A stretch of DNA of 64,000 nt from Nibrella saemangeumensis (GCF_039541915.1 NZ_BAABHD010000022.1:124001-188000), one strand, 5' to 3'. Positions 1 through 9,542 are shown, counted from the first letter of the stretch. The notes: generated by a model not told the origin, from the sequence alone. Translations and numbers: made by a program.

Positions 1-855
1 GATGCGGGTAAATGCTTCCAGGTAGTCCGGTGAGTGACGGAACTCCTCCAGGGAGATTGTCTGACACAGAAAAAGCAGAAAGTCGGGCGAGGCCGGCACC
101 GTTGCGCCACTCCGGATCAGGAAACGTACCCGGCGCAGGATCTGCACCAGCATCGACTCCGCGCAGATGGAGGTCTTATGCAGGTACACCTGCCAGTACA
201 TCAGCCGCCGGGCGTTCAGAAAGTTCTCGATGCTCATGATGCCCTTAGCCTCCACCACCAGCTGATCATCGACCAGGTCGAGCATCTTAATGATCCGGTC
301 GGCCCCGATGGTTCCTTCGGCAACGCCGGTATAGAAGCAGTCCCGGTTCAGGTAATCAATGCGGTCCATATCCAGCTGGCTCGAGATAAGCTGGTGGAAG
401 AATGGCCGTTCGTAGCTACCCTCAAACATCCGGATCGCCAGTGACAGGGCGCCACCGAACTGCCGGTTGAGTTCGTGCATGAGCAGCAGCGAAATTTCTT
501 CGTGGGGCACCCCCTCCAGGATACAGCATTCCAGTACGTGCGAGAACGGACCGTGGCCGATGTCGTGCAGCAGAATGGCGATCTGGGCCGCTTCGCACTC
601 GTCCTCCGACAGCATATGACCTTTGTTGCGGAGGGTATTCATGGCGTGGCCCATCAGGTGCATAGCGCCCAGCGCGTGGTGAAAGCGAGTGTGCAGCGCA
701 CCGGGGTACACAAACTCCGACATGCCGAGCTGCTTGATCCGCCGGAGCCGCTGAAAATAAGGATGCTCGACCAGGTCGAACAGCAGCTCGGTCGGAATGG
801 TGATAAACCCGTACACCGGGTCATTCAGGATCTTTTTTTTGTTGGGGTGCGGCAA
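1..855 (-). CDS. HD-domain phosphohydrolase (3' part outside window)
   Basis: Read leftward, the translation gives KKILNDPVYGFITIP, then HTRFHHALGAMHLM and LLHDIGHGPFSHVLE, the metal-binding His/Asp pattern of HD-superfamily phosphohydrolases of the COG1078 type (dNTP triphosphohydrolase relatives). Proteins of this kind are usually about 400 residues, so roughly 285 codons are visible and the C-terminus lies off the left edge. No in-frame ATG exists near the start. A TAnnTTTG -7 box at 880-887 places transcription start near 873, so the TTG at 855 is the best start and the TTG at 882 lies inside the promoter. The substrate cannot be told from sequence. It is divergent from the tRNA gene, with the promoters almost back to back. 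Confidence 0.85.
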   Translation of the reverse strand, partial: MPHPNKKKILNDPVYGFITIPTELLFDLVEHPYFQRLRRIKQLGMSEFVYPGALHTRFHHALGAMHLMGHAMNTLRNKGHMLSEDECEAAQIAILLHDIGHGPFSHVLECCILEGVPHEEISLLLMHELNRQFGGALSLAIRMFEGSYERPFFHQLISSQLDMDRIDYLNRDCFYTGVAEGTIGADRIIKMLDLVDDQLVVEAKGIMSIENFLNARRLMYWQVYLHKTSICAESMLVQILRRVRFLIRSGATVPASPDFLLFLCQTISLEEFRHSPDYLEAFTRI

Positions 856-879
856 GGGGGAGCGTTGTTGTTTACCAAA

Positions 880-887
880 CAAATATA
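880..887 (-). promoter_or_regulatory. -7 promoter box of the HD-domain gene
   Basis: On the minus strand this reads TATATTTG, a full match to the Bacteroidota -7 consensus TAnnTTTG. I find no TTG at the expected 17-23 bases upstream, so only the -7 box is supported. Confidence 0.45.
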
Positions 888-930
888 CCAAAAACAGGCT
901 GATATGTTTGGGCCGTGCCGTAAGAGTCTC

Positions 931-961
931 TTGCAAATTTTGCCCACTGGCTGTATATTTG
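931..961 (+). promoter_or_regulatory. Promoter of the tRNA gene
   Basis: TTG at 931-933, a 20-base spacer, then TATATTTG at 954-961. This is a perfect Bacteroidota sigma-A promoter ending about 30 bases before the tRNA. Confidence 0.8.
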
Positions 962-990
962 CATACTTTCGCTTCGTTAGAGCGGGAGAC

Positions 991-1064
991 GGGCTTGTAG
1001 CTCAGTTGGTTAGAGCACCTGACTCATAATCAGGTGGTCCCTGGTTCGAGCCCAGGCTGGCCCA
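991..1064 (+). tRNA. tRNA with anticodon CAT (Met elongator, or Ile2)
   Basis: A full cloverleaf folds: acceptor 991-997 with 1057-1063 (a T-G wobble and one T-T mismatch), D stem 1000-1003/1013-1016, anticodon stem 1018-1022/1030-1034 with loop CTCATAA, T stem 1040-1044/1052-1056 with loop TTCGAGC, and discriminator A at 1064. The 3' CCA is not encoded. The first acceptor pair is G-C and the D loop is of elongator type, so this is not initiator tRNA. Elongator Met and lysidine-modified Ile2 both carry CAT and I cannot separate them safely here. Confidence 0.93.
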
Positions 1065-1067
1065 CAT

Positions 1068-1107
1068 AAAAAAAGCCACTTACAGTAAAATGTAGGTGGC
1101 TTTTTTT
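1068..1107 (+). terminator. Terminator after the tRNA, probably bidirectional
   Basis: A-tract, GCCACTTACA, six-base loop, TGTAGGTGGC, T-tract. The stem is perfect apart from one G-U pair. The A-run before and T-run after would also let it stop transcripts from the MFS gene on the other strand. Confidence 0.85.
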
Positions 1108-1202
1108 ATGTGGGCGCAAGATATTATTTCAAATGATCTGGCTGCCGCAGAGACGAAAAAGTGCTGCGTCGCTGCGTTTTGTGTCGACGTTGATACCAGT
1201 TC

Positions 1203-2468
1203 TCAATCAGCCAGATCCACCGCCTTTGGCCGAAGCGCATATAACTGGATCAGCAATGCCACCAGTACGACACCGGAGAGGAGGGCAAAGTCGCGGCCCA
1301 GACTGCCGGCATCGGTTGACTTGCCCAGCCAGTTGGTGATAAAGGCCCCGGCAAATACGCCCGTCATGTTCATCAGGCCGTAGGCAGTGGCCCGGCTGTG
1401 TGCTGGTACCAACTGGCACAGAATGGGCATGTTGTTGGCGTCGAACATGCCGAACCCAAAGCCGAAACAGAAAGCTGCCCCGACCACATGACCCAGTGAC
1501 TGGCCAAAACCGAGCAACAGCAGGGAGGGAATGGTCAGCCCCAGGCCGATGGCGCTGGTATAGATGCGGCCGCGCAGGTTGGTCTGCGCCCAGCGGTCGG
1601 ATAGCAGCCCGCCCACGATAACCCCCAGAAAGGAAGAAAACGCGATGGTGATGGTGGATAACGGACCGGCCTGCGCCATATCGATGTTCAGGCTGGAGGC
1701 AAACAGGGTCGGCAGCCAGTTTTTAGTGGCCCAGCCCGGCAGACTGGGAATGGCGAAATAAACCAGCAACACCCAGAAGGAGGCATTGGTGAGCAGCAGG
1801 CGGAGGGCTTTCCAGGTGGGCATTTTCCGGGCGGCCTCGCCGGATAGCCCGTTGGCCGGGGTTTGGGTACGAATCTCGCGCAGGGTCAGCATCAGCACTC
1901 CGGCGTACACAATGCCGACCAACCCAAACGTCCGGAAGGTGGTATGCCAGGAGTAGGAGTCGGCCAGGGTAGCGCCGAAGCCGCCGAGCGCCTGCCCCAT
2001 GTACAGTCCGGTCATGTGGATACCCACCGCCAGCGAACGGGTGCGGGAGGGGTGGTAATCGGCGATGAGCGACAAGCCCGCCGGGATGTAGAGAGCCTCA
2101 CTCACGCCCATGATGGCCCGCAGCCAGCAAAGCTGCTGAAAGGTGGTGGCGTAGCCCATCAGGAATGTAACACCCGACCAGACGAACAGACTGCCCACAA
2201 TGAGCCACTTGCGGCTCAGCCGGTCGGCTATCAGGCCGGAAACCGGACTCATCAACCCGTAGATCCAGAGAAAGATGGCCATCAGGTAGCCAAAATTCGT
2301 GGCCGATTGCAGTTCGGTAATATCGCCCTGCATGGCGGGTTTCATGGTGGATAGCATCTGCCGGTCCAGGTAGTTGAGCAGGGCGACTACCCACAGTAAC
2401 CCTACCACTACCCAGGGGTAGCGTTTCCCGACGGCCGGCCCGGTATGTTCTTGTACGGCTGTGTTCAT
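1203..2468 (-). CDS. MFS transporter of the sialic acid locus (probable sialate importer)
   Basis: A 12-helix major facilitator of about 421 residues. The N-terminal stretch LLNYLDRQMLSTMKP carries the NYLDR signature of the anion:cation symporter branch, which includes hexuronate, galactonate and other sugar-acid importers. It follows the kelch gene, with its ATG at 2468 only 13 bases beyond that gene's stop. A longer reading from 2549 uses a non-ATG codon inside the kelch gene and is less likely. As last gene of the sialic acid operon it most probably moves N-acetylneuraminate across the inner membrane, the job NanT does elsewhere. The substrate is inferred from position only. Confidence 0.85.
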   Translation of the reverse strand: MNTAVQEHTGPAVGKRYPWVVVGLLWVVALLNYLDRQMLSTMKPAMQGDITELQSATNFGYLMAIFLWIYGLMSPVSGLIADRLSRKWLIVGSLFVWSGVTFLMGYATTFQQLCWLRAIMGVSEALYIPAGLSLIADYHPSRTRSLAVGIHMTGLYMGQALGGFGATLADSYSWHTTFRTFGLVGIVYAGVLMLTLREIRTQTPANGLSGEAARKMPTWKALRLLLTNASFWVLLVYFAIPSLPGWATKNWLPTLFASSLNIDMAQAGPLSTITIAFSSFLGVIVGGLLSDRWAQTNLRGRIYTSAIGLGLTIPSLLLLGFGQSLGHVVGAAFCFGFGFGMFDANNMPILCQLVPAHSRATAYGLMNMTGVFAGAFITNWLGKSTDAGSLGRDFALLSGVVLVALLIQLYALRPKAVDLAD

Positions 2469-2481
2469 TTTGATCAGGTGA

Positions 2482-3624
2482 TTAAGGAAGGTGCTGAAGG
2501 GTAAGTATCCGGCAGGCTGGTGTACGAATACCCGGAGATACTTCGCCACTGGGCAGGATGATAGCGTTTTTCCACCGTACCAGCGGGGTAGTTACCGGTG
2601 TAGCGAAGGGGAGCGTTGTTACCGTCGACCAGGTACGCTGCCGGGTATCGTACGCCCAGATGGTCCGCTCAAATCCCGGGTGGTTGATCTGGAGGTCGTT
2701 TCGGGCCATAGTCAGGCTGTCCCGCTTCCGTCCGGCCGGTAGCGTAGTCAGGCGGTTGGTCCGCGCTTCGATCTGCCGCAGGCGTTCTCCGCTGTCTCCG
2801 CCTACTATGAGCACGGTATGCGGCCCGGCGGCAACGGCTCCGTGCGCCGACAGGGCTTTGGGCAGATCCGGGAGCCGGTGCCATTGATTTTGGGCAATCG
2901 AGTAAGCATAGAGACCCGAATAGACCGTGGTTTGCCCGCCAATAGTCTGCCGTCCACCCGCTACACAGAGCATGGCCCCCTGCGGACCGGCCGTGGCGGC
3001 TAAGGCGGTATAGGCCCTCGCCGGACCGGGAAAGTCCGCCCGTTTTTGCCAGCCCCCGGCCGGGTTCAGCAAGTTGAGGGCATAGAGGCTTTTCTCTGTG
3101 CCCCGCTCTGATTCCCCACCGAACACGTACAACTGATCGCCTGAAACGGCTGCCGCCAGGTTGGCGAGAGCCAGCGGCAGCGCCGGTAGCGTACCGGTTA
3201 CCAGTTTCGCCGTTGCCGGATCGTACGTGAGGGTAAATACATCGGCAAATGGTCGCTTGGTATCGTTGCCGCCGATGCCGATGAGCGTCTGCCGCCATAC
3301 TACCGAAGCGCCGTAGCCGCGTGGTTGCCCCAGGGTTCCGATAAGCTGCCAGGATGCGTCCGGATCAGTAAGAGCTAGCGCATATATGGTCTTGTGCCAT
3401 ACTTTCTGACCACCCTGCCATGGGTATCCGACCGGAAAATTAGCGCCCCCTGCCAGCAGCAATACGCCGTTGCTAACCCCGGCAAACGCCCCCGCTACCC
3501 CTGGATTAGCTTTGCCGCTGACCGGGGGGAGTTGGGGGAGTTCGGTAACCGTTACCGGGGGCTGAGCCATAGTGGGTATAGTCAGCCAGAGCAACAGCCC
3601 GAATTGGAAGGCGTATCGGCGCAT
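2482..3624 (-). CDS. nanM: Kelch-repeat N-acetylneuraminate epimerase (NanM-like mutarotase)
   Basis: The 380-residue protein starts with a signal peptide (MRRYAFQFGLLLWLTIPTMA) and is therefore periplasmic. It then forms a kelch beta-propeller with the opening LLLAGGANFPVGYPWQGG and the repeats QLYVFGGESERG, AMLCVAGGRQT and VLIVGGDSGE. The GGANFP start is the mark of the cyclically permuted mutarotase family that contains E. coli NanM. NanM speeds conversion of alpha- to beta-N-acetylneuraminate after sialidase cleavage. Genes for N-acetylneuraminate lyase and for a transporter lie on either side, spaced 24 and 13 bases away, which fits a single transcript. Confidence 0.88.
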   Translation of the reverse strand: MRRYAFQFGLLLWLTIPTMAQPPVTVTELPQLPPVSGKANPGVAGAFAGVSNGVLLLAGGANFPVGYPWQGGQKVWHKTIYALALTDPDASWQLIGTLGQPRGYGASVVWRQTLIGIGGNDTKRPFADVFTLTYDPATAKLVTGTLPALPLALANLAAAVSGDQLYVFGGESERGTEKSLYALNLLNPAGGWQKRADFPGPARAYTALAATAGPQGAMLCVAGGRQTIGGQTTVYSGLYAYSIAQNQWHRLPDLPKALSAHGAVAAGPHTVLIVGGDSGERLRQIEARTNRLTTLPAGRKRDSLTMARNDLQINHPGFERTIWAYDTRQRTWSTVTTLPFATPVTTPLVRWKNAIILPSGEVSPGIRTPACRILTLQHLP

Positions 3625-3648
3625 ACGTGTAGGCGTTGGCTTGGTTGG

Positions 3649-4587
3649 TTACGCAGGCGTACCGATCGGTAGCTGCGACGCATAGTCGTAAAAGCTGATC
3701 CGCTGCAGATCCTGCTGGAACAAGGCGTACTGCTCACCACTCATGTTCTGAACCGGCAGCCGGAACGCCCCGCAGTCAAGCCCAACGGCCCGCATATAGG
3801 CCTTGCCGGTAGCAATGCCGCCGTATTTGCCTAGCAGAATCACGATCTCGATGGATTTATCCTGCATCCGCCGGGCTTCGTCGAGATCACCGGCGTCGAA
3901 AGCCTGCATCAGCTTCTGGTAGAGCGGAGCTGCGTAGTTGAACGTGCTGCCCACCGCACCCCGCGCACCCATGGCCATAGCCGCCAGGAACACTTCGTCC
4001 CAGCCCCAGAGAATATCGTACTGCTGCTGGTTGAACTGCACGCACTGCCGGTATTCCATCAGGTCGTTGTGGGTGAATTTGATGCCCCGGAAGCTGGGCA
4101 GCCGGCCGTCCATATGCTTCAGGAAATCGAGCATCGACAGGTGTACGCCGGTCAGGGCGGGTATATGGTAAAAGTACAACCCTACCTCGGGGGCCGCTTC
4201 GCCGATCTGCACGCAGAAATCGGCCAGCACCTTTGCCGAAGCGGGTTTGAAATAGAACGGGGCCAGCACGGCTACGGCATCGAAGCCGCCCGTAGCGGCT
4301 TCCTGGGTCAACTGGATGCATTCGGCCAGAGAGGTGCCGCCCACCATCACTATTTTTTGCAGGTCCGGCTGGTCGACCTGACCCCAGGCCCGCAGGAGGT
4401 CTATCTTTTCGTGAAATGTCAGGGACACGCCTTCGCCTGTCGACCCGGCTATGAAAGCGCCTTTTACACCATTATGGACCAGAAACTGCGCGTAGGTGTC
4501 GATGGCGGCTACGTTAAGCTGCCCGTCCGGCGTCATCGGCGTAAACGGAGCCGCAATCAGGCCTTCTGTTTTTGGGATTGGATTCAT
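3649..4587 (-). CDS. nanA: N-acetylneuraminate lyase
   Basis: A class I aldolase of the DHDPS/NAL family, 312 residues, cytoplasmic. It has the substrate-carboxylate loop GSTGE (residues 49-53), the active tyrosine in LYFYHIP (Tyr140) and the Schiff-base lysine in FRGIKFTH (Lys170). YHIP after the tyrosine and the genetic setting favour N-acetylneuraminate lyase over dihydrodipicolinate synthase. It would split sialic acid to N-acetylmannosamine and pyruvate. The gene is downstream of susD across a GC-rich hairpin and upstream of the kelch epimerase gene. Confidence 0.92.
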   Translation of the reverse strand: MNPIPKTEGLIAAPFTPMTPDGQLNVAAIDTYAQFLVHNGVKGAFIAGSTGEGVSLTFHEKIDLLRAWGQVDQPDLQKIVMVGGTSLAECIQLTQEAATGGFDAVAVLAPFYFKPASAKVLADFCVQIGEAAPEVGLYFYHIPALTGVHLSMLDFLKHMDGRLPSFRGIKFTHNDLMEYRQCVQFNQQQYDILWGWDEVFLAAMAMGARGAVGSTFNYAAPLYQKLMQAFDAGDLDEARRMQDKSIEIVILLGKYGGIATGKAYMRAVGLDCGAFRLPVQNMSGEQYALFQQDLQRISFYDYASQLPIGTPA

Positions 4588-4603
4588 CGTAGATGAGGTT
4601 GTG

Positions 4604-4631
4604 GCCGGCCCGGTGTTGCTGCCGGGCCGGC
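4604..4631 (-). other. GC-rich hairpin between susD and nanA
   Basis: GCCGGCCCGG (4604-4613), an eight-base loop, CCGGGCCGGC (4622-4631), a perfect 10-bp GC stem in the 60-base gap. There is no T-run after it on the minus strand, so it looks like an mRNA-stabilising or attenuating hairpin that separates the highly expressed susCD from the catabolic genes, not a full terminator. Confidence 0.6.
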
Positions 4632-4647
4632 GGCTATGTCAGGTTGA

Positions 4648-6165
4648 TTAATACCCAGCTGTTTGTTTGAGTTTGGGATCGGTGTTCAACATACCGACCG
4701 AAATCGGCAAAAGCAATTTAAATGGCTGACTGGCCGGCAAATACGTTGTGCTGACGTTGCGGAATACATACGCATCACCGGCCCGGCGCAGCGCCCACCA
4801 GCGACGGCCTTCGCCGATAAACTCCCGCAGGTATTCCTCCAGAATGGCTTCCATATTGGCCTGCTGGCTCCCGCTGGTATAGGGGGGGTAGGTGGTACCG
4901 TAGGCCCGCTGGCGAATGGCGTTGATTTCTTCGGATGGATCGCTACCTAGTTTGGTCTTGGCTTCGGCCAGCAGCAAGAGCACATCGGCGTAGCGGTACA
5001 CGGGAAAATCGGTATCGTACAATTGCACACCGGCATCCACGCGGCCGATGAATTTCGTCAGCAGCACACCGGCTACCGGATTACCTGCCGTGGTACGGTG
5101 CATCGTCCGGAAGCTCACCCGTGCCCGCCGGTCGGTGGGGTCGTTGAGCCGCGTAAGCATGGCCGGCGACAGACCAATCCGGCTGGCACCGGCTACCAGT
5201 GGATAGGTCGTGCTAACGGGCACACCCGGCCCCGGAATGGGTTCGAACACCAGCGTACCGGCCTGGGTGGTGTTGACCAGGAAGTTGCCGTAGGTCGACT
5301 GCGTGGCTTCGTTTTTCTCGAAGCTCAGGGCAAAAATGATTTCCCGGTTGTTGGTTTCCTTCGTTGCGTCGAAGATGTCGGCAAAATTGGCCTGCAGACC
5401 CAGCGCCGGTATCGCTTTGACTTCGTCCAGGGCGGTTTTGGCCGTGGTGAAATCGGCAGCACCCCCGCCCATGTGCGTGCCCGACCAGAGGAATACATCC
5501 CCTTTCAGCGTCAGCGTAGCGGCCCGGCTCCAGTGTACTCGTTTCGGGGTAAAGGTGTTTGTTCCGCCGAAGAGGGACAGCGATTGCTCGATGTCGCTTT
5601 TGATCAGCTTCATTACCTCGTCGGCGCTGCTGCGTTCGCGGTACAGGTCGGTCAGGTTGCCCACGGCAGCCACCGGTTCGGTGGTGATCGGTACATCACC
5701 CCAGGTGCGCAGCAGGGTGTAGTAGATATAGGCCCGCAGGCCGTGCATTTCGGCCAGCGCTGATTTGCGCCGGGCGTCGTCCAGGGGTGCTTTGGGGAAC
5801 AGCTGGATAACGGTATTGATCCGATCGATGAGGGTGTAAAAGCCACCCCAGTTGGCGGCCGGCACGTTGGTGGCGCTGATGTTATGCGACCAGTACTGCT
5901 TCAGGCCGGTATCTTCCGACTCGGTAAACAGGCCGTCGGCCCAGAGGTCGGAGCGCATTTCGCCCAAGTTGAAAAGGGTGCCGTGGTAATTGCGCAACGA
6001 GGCATAAACCCCTGTGTACAGCGTTAGCGCGGCATTCGGGTCCGACAGCGCGAGTTGCTGGTTGAGGGACGTTTGGGGCGTTACGTCCGCCAGTTGATCC
6101 TGGCAGGAATACAAGCCTGAGCTCAGGGTCAGGCCGCCGGCAAGGAGGAATTTATAGAGTTTCAT
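4648..6165 (-). CDS. susD: SusD/RagB-family outer-membrane lipoprotein
   Basis: 505 residues with a lipoprotein signal (GLTLSSGLYSC, acylated Cys21). It shows the usual SusD layout: tetratricopeptide-like helices early (GLRAYIYYTLLRTWGDVP, near residue 145) and a C-terminal part that ends with the RWWALRR-type segment and KLLLPI. SusD proteins sit on the cell surface as the lid of the matching SusC channel and bind the glycan. It begins 29 bases after susC stops. With sialidase and NanA in the same locus, the ligand is most likely sialic acid or a sialylated glycan fragment. Confidence 0.93.
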   Translation of the reverse strand: MKLYKFLLAGGLTLSSGLYSCQDQLADVTPQTSLNQQLALSDPNAALTLYTGVYASLRNYHGTLFNLGEMRSDLWADGLFTESEDTGLKQYWSHNISATNVPAANWGGFYTLIDRINTVIQLFPKAPLDDARRKSALAEMHGLRAYIYYTLLRTWGDVPITTEPVAAVGNLTDLYRERSSADEVMKLIKSDIEQSLSLFGGTNTFTPKRVHWSRAATLTLKGDVFLWSGTHMGGGAADFTTAKTALDEVKAIPALGLQANFADIFDATKETNNREIIFALSFEKNEATQSTYGNFLVNTTQAGTLVFEPIPGPGVPVSTTYPLVAGASRIGLSPAMLTRLNDPTDRRARVSFRTMHRTTAGNPVAGVLLTKFIGRVDAGVQLYDTDFPVYRYADVLLLLAEAKTKLGSDPSEEINAIRQRAYGTTYPPYTSGSQQANMEAILEEYLREFIGEGRRWWALRRAGDAYVFRNVSTTYLPASQPFKLLLPISVGMLNTDPKLKQTAGY

Positions 6166-6194
6166 ACAGTTCGTTCTGTTTAGCCGGATTCGAG

Positions 6195-9100
6195 TTACAG
6201 ATTGATGGTAGCACCCAGGGTGGCGACGCGCGGCAGCGGGAACCGGCCGACATCATTACCGCCCACTTCGGGGAAGGTACCGTTGTACCGGGTGAAGTAC
6301 ACCAGGTTGGAGCCCGACAGGAACAGGCGCACGTTGCGAATATAGCCCCGCGTACCGCGCTCCAGAAGCCGGGCCGGCATATCGTAGCTGAGGGTGAGCT
6401 CGCGCATGGCCAGGTAATCGCCCTTCTGCCAGAAGTTGGCCGGAGCCGTGGTGTTGCCTCCGGCATCCAGGAAGTAGTTCCGGGCGTAGTTGGCCCAGTA
6501 GTAGCGCGGCAGCGTACCCGTCGGGTTGTCGGGCGACCAGGTGCGCGTTACATCAACCGGTCCGTTTTGCGAGCCCTGCACCTGCGACATACCCCGGAGG
6601 TACATCTGGTTGGCGATTACGAAGCCCAGCGAGTAATCAAATTGACCGAACAGGGTAAATCCTTTCCAGGAGAGGGTCGACGAGAAGCCGCCCTGCACGG
6701 TCGGGGTGGTGCGGCCGACATACACGAAATCGCGGAAGTCAAGGCTATCGTTGCGGTCTACGTCGCGCCAGCGGGCGTCGCCCAGCAGCTTGATGCGTTT
6801 GTTGGTGTAGGGCAGGTAGGTATTCCACAGCTTGCTGTTGGCGTCGATCTCGGTCTGTGAGGTGTAGATACCGTCGTAGACCGGTGCCCAGATCTCGTCC
6901 AGACCAATGCGCTTGCCTTCCTGAAGGCCGGCTACCCAGACCAGCTTGTTCTGCGCCGGGTCGAACACCTGAATAGCGTTCTGGCGGTTGCGTTCCAGCC
7001 CATTGTTGGGCAGCTTTTTGGCGAAGTTTTTAACGTGGAACAGGTTGGCGCCCACGCTCCAGGATAAGCCGTTGGCCGCCGATGGTCGCAGGATATTGGC
7101 CCGCAGTTCCAGCTCAATACCCCGGTTCTGTAATTGGCCCAGGTTGGTCGTGTAGGTGCTGTAGCCCGTCCAGGCCGGAATGGTGAGGGAGCTGATCTTG
7201 TCGTATACATTCCGGATGAAATAGTCGGCCAGTACGGTGACCCGGTTGTTCCAAAGGCCGAGGTCAAGGCCGAAATTAAGCGTACTGGCCCGTTCCCATT
7301 TCAGGTTGGTATTGGTAAGGCCCCCGGCGGCAAAGCCCGGTGCGCCATTGTAGATACCCACGCTGCCGTATTGCGGAATGGTGGCGTAGTCGCCGAGCGG
7401 GTTAATGCTGCCGTTTTCGCCCCAGCTAATGCGCGGCTTCAGCGTGGAGACGGTCCGGCTCACGCCCGATTTGGCGAAGAAGTCTTCAAAGTGCAGGTTC
7501 CAGCCTGCCGAGACACCGGGGAAAAAGCCGTAGCGGTTGACCGTCAGCCGGGAGGTGCCGTCGTATCGGGCGTTGACCGTCAGCAGAAAGCGATTATCAT
7601 ACGTATAATTGACCCGTCCGATGGCGGAGGCCAGCCGGTTCCAGCCGGAAAACGACGAACTCGGAATACCCACCGCGGCCGTTGAGGCCGACAGCCACGG
7701 AATGAAATCAGTGGCGGCCAGGTTAGCCGTGGCCCCGTAATCGTACTGCCGGAACTCGAAGAACTCGCTACCACCCAGGGCGGAGAAGGTATGTTTGTCG
7801 ATGGTTTTGTCGTACTGTAAAAAGCCGTTGTACTGGTACTGCGATACCCGCTGGTTGGCGAATGACGCGTTGCGGGTGCTGATCAAGGCCCCTCCGGTGC
7901 CGTTGATATAGGCTTTTGTAAAGTTTTCGGCGGTGGTATACCGGTAAAAACCGGAGCCCGACGCCAGCGCTTTCAGGCCGGGCAAGATGCGGTATTCGAG
8001 GTTAAGACCCCCGCTGTAGCGCTGTTCGAGCGTCTGGTTGATGAATTTATCCCGGAAATAAGCCGGATTACCCAGGGTGCTGCCGTCGACGCCGGGAAGC
8101 TGGGCACCGGTCAGGTCGTGCGTCAGCCGGACGGTCGGGGCAATGCCGGTAAACCGCTGAATGACACCCCCGCCTACACCACCCCCGCCGTCGGCGGTCA
8201 GGTACGAGGGCGTGGTTTTGGTATTGTAGCCGGCCAGGTTGACATTCACCGTCAGGTTCTTGCCCACGTTCAAGCCGCCGTTGAAGTTCAGGTTCATGCG
8301 CCTGAAGGCCGATCCGATCAGAATACCCTGATCGCTGAGGTTACCCAGGCCCAAAGCGAAATTGCCCTGGTCATTACCCCCGGTAAAGTTCAGGTAATGC
8401 TCCGATAGGTTGCTTTGCTGGAGAATCAGGTCTTCGAGCTGCCGCTGCGACATGGAGCGGTACAGCAGGCTGTCCATCTGCGACGGGTTGAACGGATTGG
8501 GGTCGACCAGCAGGCTGTATTGAGAATCATTCAGGAGACTGCGATTGCTGTTCGTCAGCAGTTGGGTGGAATACCGGCCGTCGGGGGCGGTCCAGCCGCT
8601 GTTGGTACCAAAGCCCCAGGCCCCCGAGAGCTGGTTGCGGGCGTTGTTCATTTCGGCCGTGTTGTTGTCGGCACGGGCCGCTTCGTAGCGGGCCGCGAGA
8701 CCGCGCCGGTTCCAGCGGATATACTCTTCCGCATTCATGTAGGGAAGCGGATTGCGACGGACGTAGTTGTTGGCCTGCTTTATATTATACGTTACCTGCG
8801 TACGACCCTTCTTGCCCCGTTTGGTGGTCACCAGAATAACCCCGTTAGACGCCCGTGCGCCGTAAATGGCGGTCGAGGCTGCATCTTTCAGCAGGTCAAT
8901 GCTTTCTACATCTTCCATGCTGATCCCAAACAGCGAGGGCACAATCACCCCATCGATCACCACCAGGGGTGCCCCGGCTCCGTTGAAGTCCGTACCACCC
9001 CGGAACGAAATGGCCGGAGTCGCACCGGGCTGGCCGGTCGTTTGCTGAATCCGCAGGCCCGGTACAGCACCCTGCAGGGCCGTGGCTACGTTGGTGCGGG

Positions 9101-9524
9101 GTACCGATTTGAATACGGCCGGGTCCACCGTGGCTACGGAACCGGTCAGGGTACGCCGGCTCTGCTGTCCGTAGCCGACGACCACCACTTCGTCCAGGCT
9201 TTTGGCGCTTTCGTCGAGCCGGATGGTCAGCGTAGTCTGATCCGTTACGGAAATCTCCTGCGATGTCATGCCGATCAGGGAAAAAATAAGCCGTTCGCCC
9301 CGTTGAGCCGGGAGGGCAAAGGTCCCTTCAGCCGTGGTGACGGTTCCCCGGGAGGTACCTTTAACGATGACGTTGACGCCCGGTAGCGGGGTGTTTGTGC
9401 CGGCATCCAGCACGGTGCCGGTCAGCGTTACCGATTGGGCTTGCACCGGCTGAATCAGCAACCAGCTCACGATAAGTATGACATATCGCCAGCCGTTTAG
9501 GGGGTTAGTGGCAAAGTGTTGCAT
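6195..9524 (-). CDS. susC: SusC/RagA-family TonB-dependent outer-membrane channel
   Basis: 1109 residues, close to the family's usual length. In order: a signal peptide ending near QPVQAQ, a carboxypeptidase-regulatory-like domain (VLDAGTNTPLPGVNVIVKG, about 35-115), the SusC motif LDEVVVVGYGQQ, a plug with IYGARASNGVILVTTKRG (around 225), and a 22-strand barrel to the C-terminal Leu. With SusD it imports oligosaccharides with energy from TonB-ExbBD. It is the first gene of the leftward sialic acid operon, with its own promoter 35 bases upstream. Confidence 0.95.
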   Translation of the reverse strand: MQHFATNPLNGWRYVILIVSWLLIQPVQAQSVTLTGTVLDAGTNTPLPGVNVIVKGTSRGTVTTAEGTFALPAQRGERLIFSLIGMTSQEISVTDQTTLTIRLDESAKSLDEVVVVGYGQQSRRTLTGSVATVDPAVFKSVPRTNVATALQGAVPGLRIQQTTGQPGATPAISFRGGTDFNGAGAPLVVIDGVIVPSLFGISMEDVESIDLLKDAASTAIYGARASNGVILVTTKRGKKGRTQVTYNIKQANNYVRRNPLPYMNAEEYIRWNRRGLAARYEAARADNNTAEMNNARNQLSGAWGFGTNSGWTAPDGRYSTQLLTNSNRSLLNDSQYSLLVDPNPFNPSQMDSLLYRSMSQRQLEDLILQQSNLSEHYLNFTGGNDQGNFALGLGNLSDQGILIGSAFRRMNLNFNGGLNVGKNLTVNVNLAGYNTKTTPSYLTADGGGGVGGGVIQRFTGIAPTVRLTHDLTGAQLPGVDGSTLGNPAYFRDKFINQTLEQRYSGGLNLEYRILPGLKALASGSGFYRYTTAENFTKAYINGTGGALISTRNASFANQRVSQYQYNGFLQYDKTIDKHTFSALGGSEFFEFRQYDYGATANLAATDFIPWLSASTAAVGIPSSSFSGWNRLASAIGRVNYTYDNRFLLTVNARYDGTSRLTVNRYGFFPGVSAGWNLHFEDFFAKSGVSRTVSTLKPRISWGENGSINPLGDYATIPQYGSVGIYNGAPGFAAGGLTNTNLKWERASTLNFGLDLGLWNNRVTVLADYFIRNVYDKISSLTIPAWTGYSTYTTNLGQLQNRGIELELRANILRPSAANGLSWSVGANLFHVKNFAKKLPNNGLERNRQNAIQVFDPAQNKLVWVAGLQEGKRIGLDEIWAPVYDGIYTSQTEIDANSKLWNTYLPYTNKRIKLLGDARWRDVDRNDSLDFRDFVYVGRTTPTVQGGFSSTLSWKGFTLFGQFDYSLGFVIANQMYLRGMSQVQGSQNGPVDVTRTWSPDNPTGTLPRYYWANYARNYFLDAGGNTTAPANFWQKGDYLAMRELTLSYDMPARLLERGTRGYIRNVRLFLSGSNLVYFTRYNGTFPEVGGNDVGRFPLPRVATLGATINL

Positions 9525-9542
9525 GAGATCAGGTAAGTTTTG

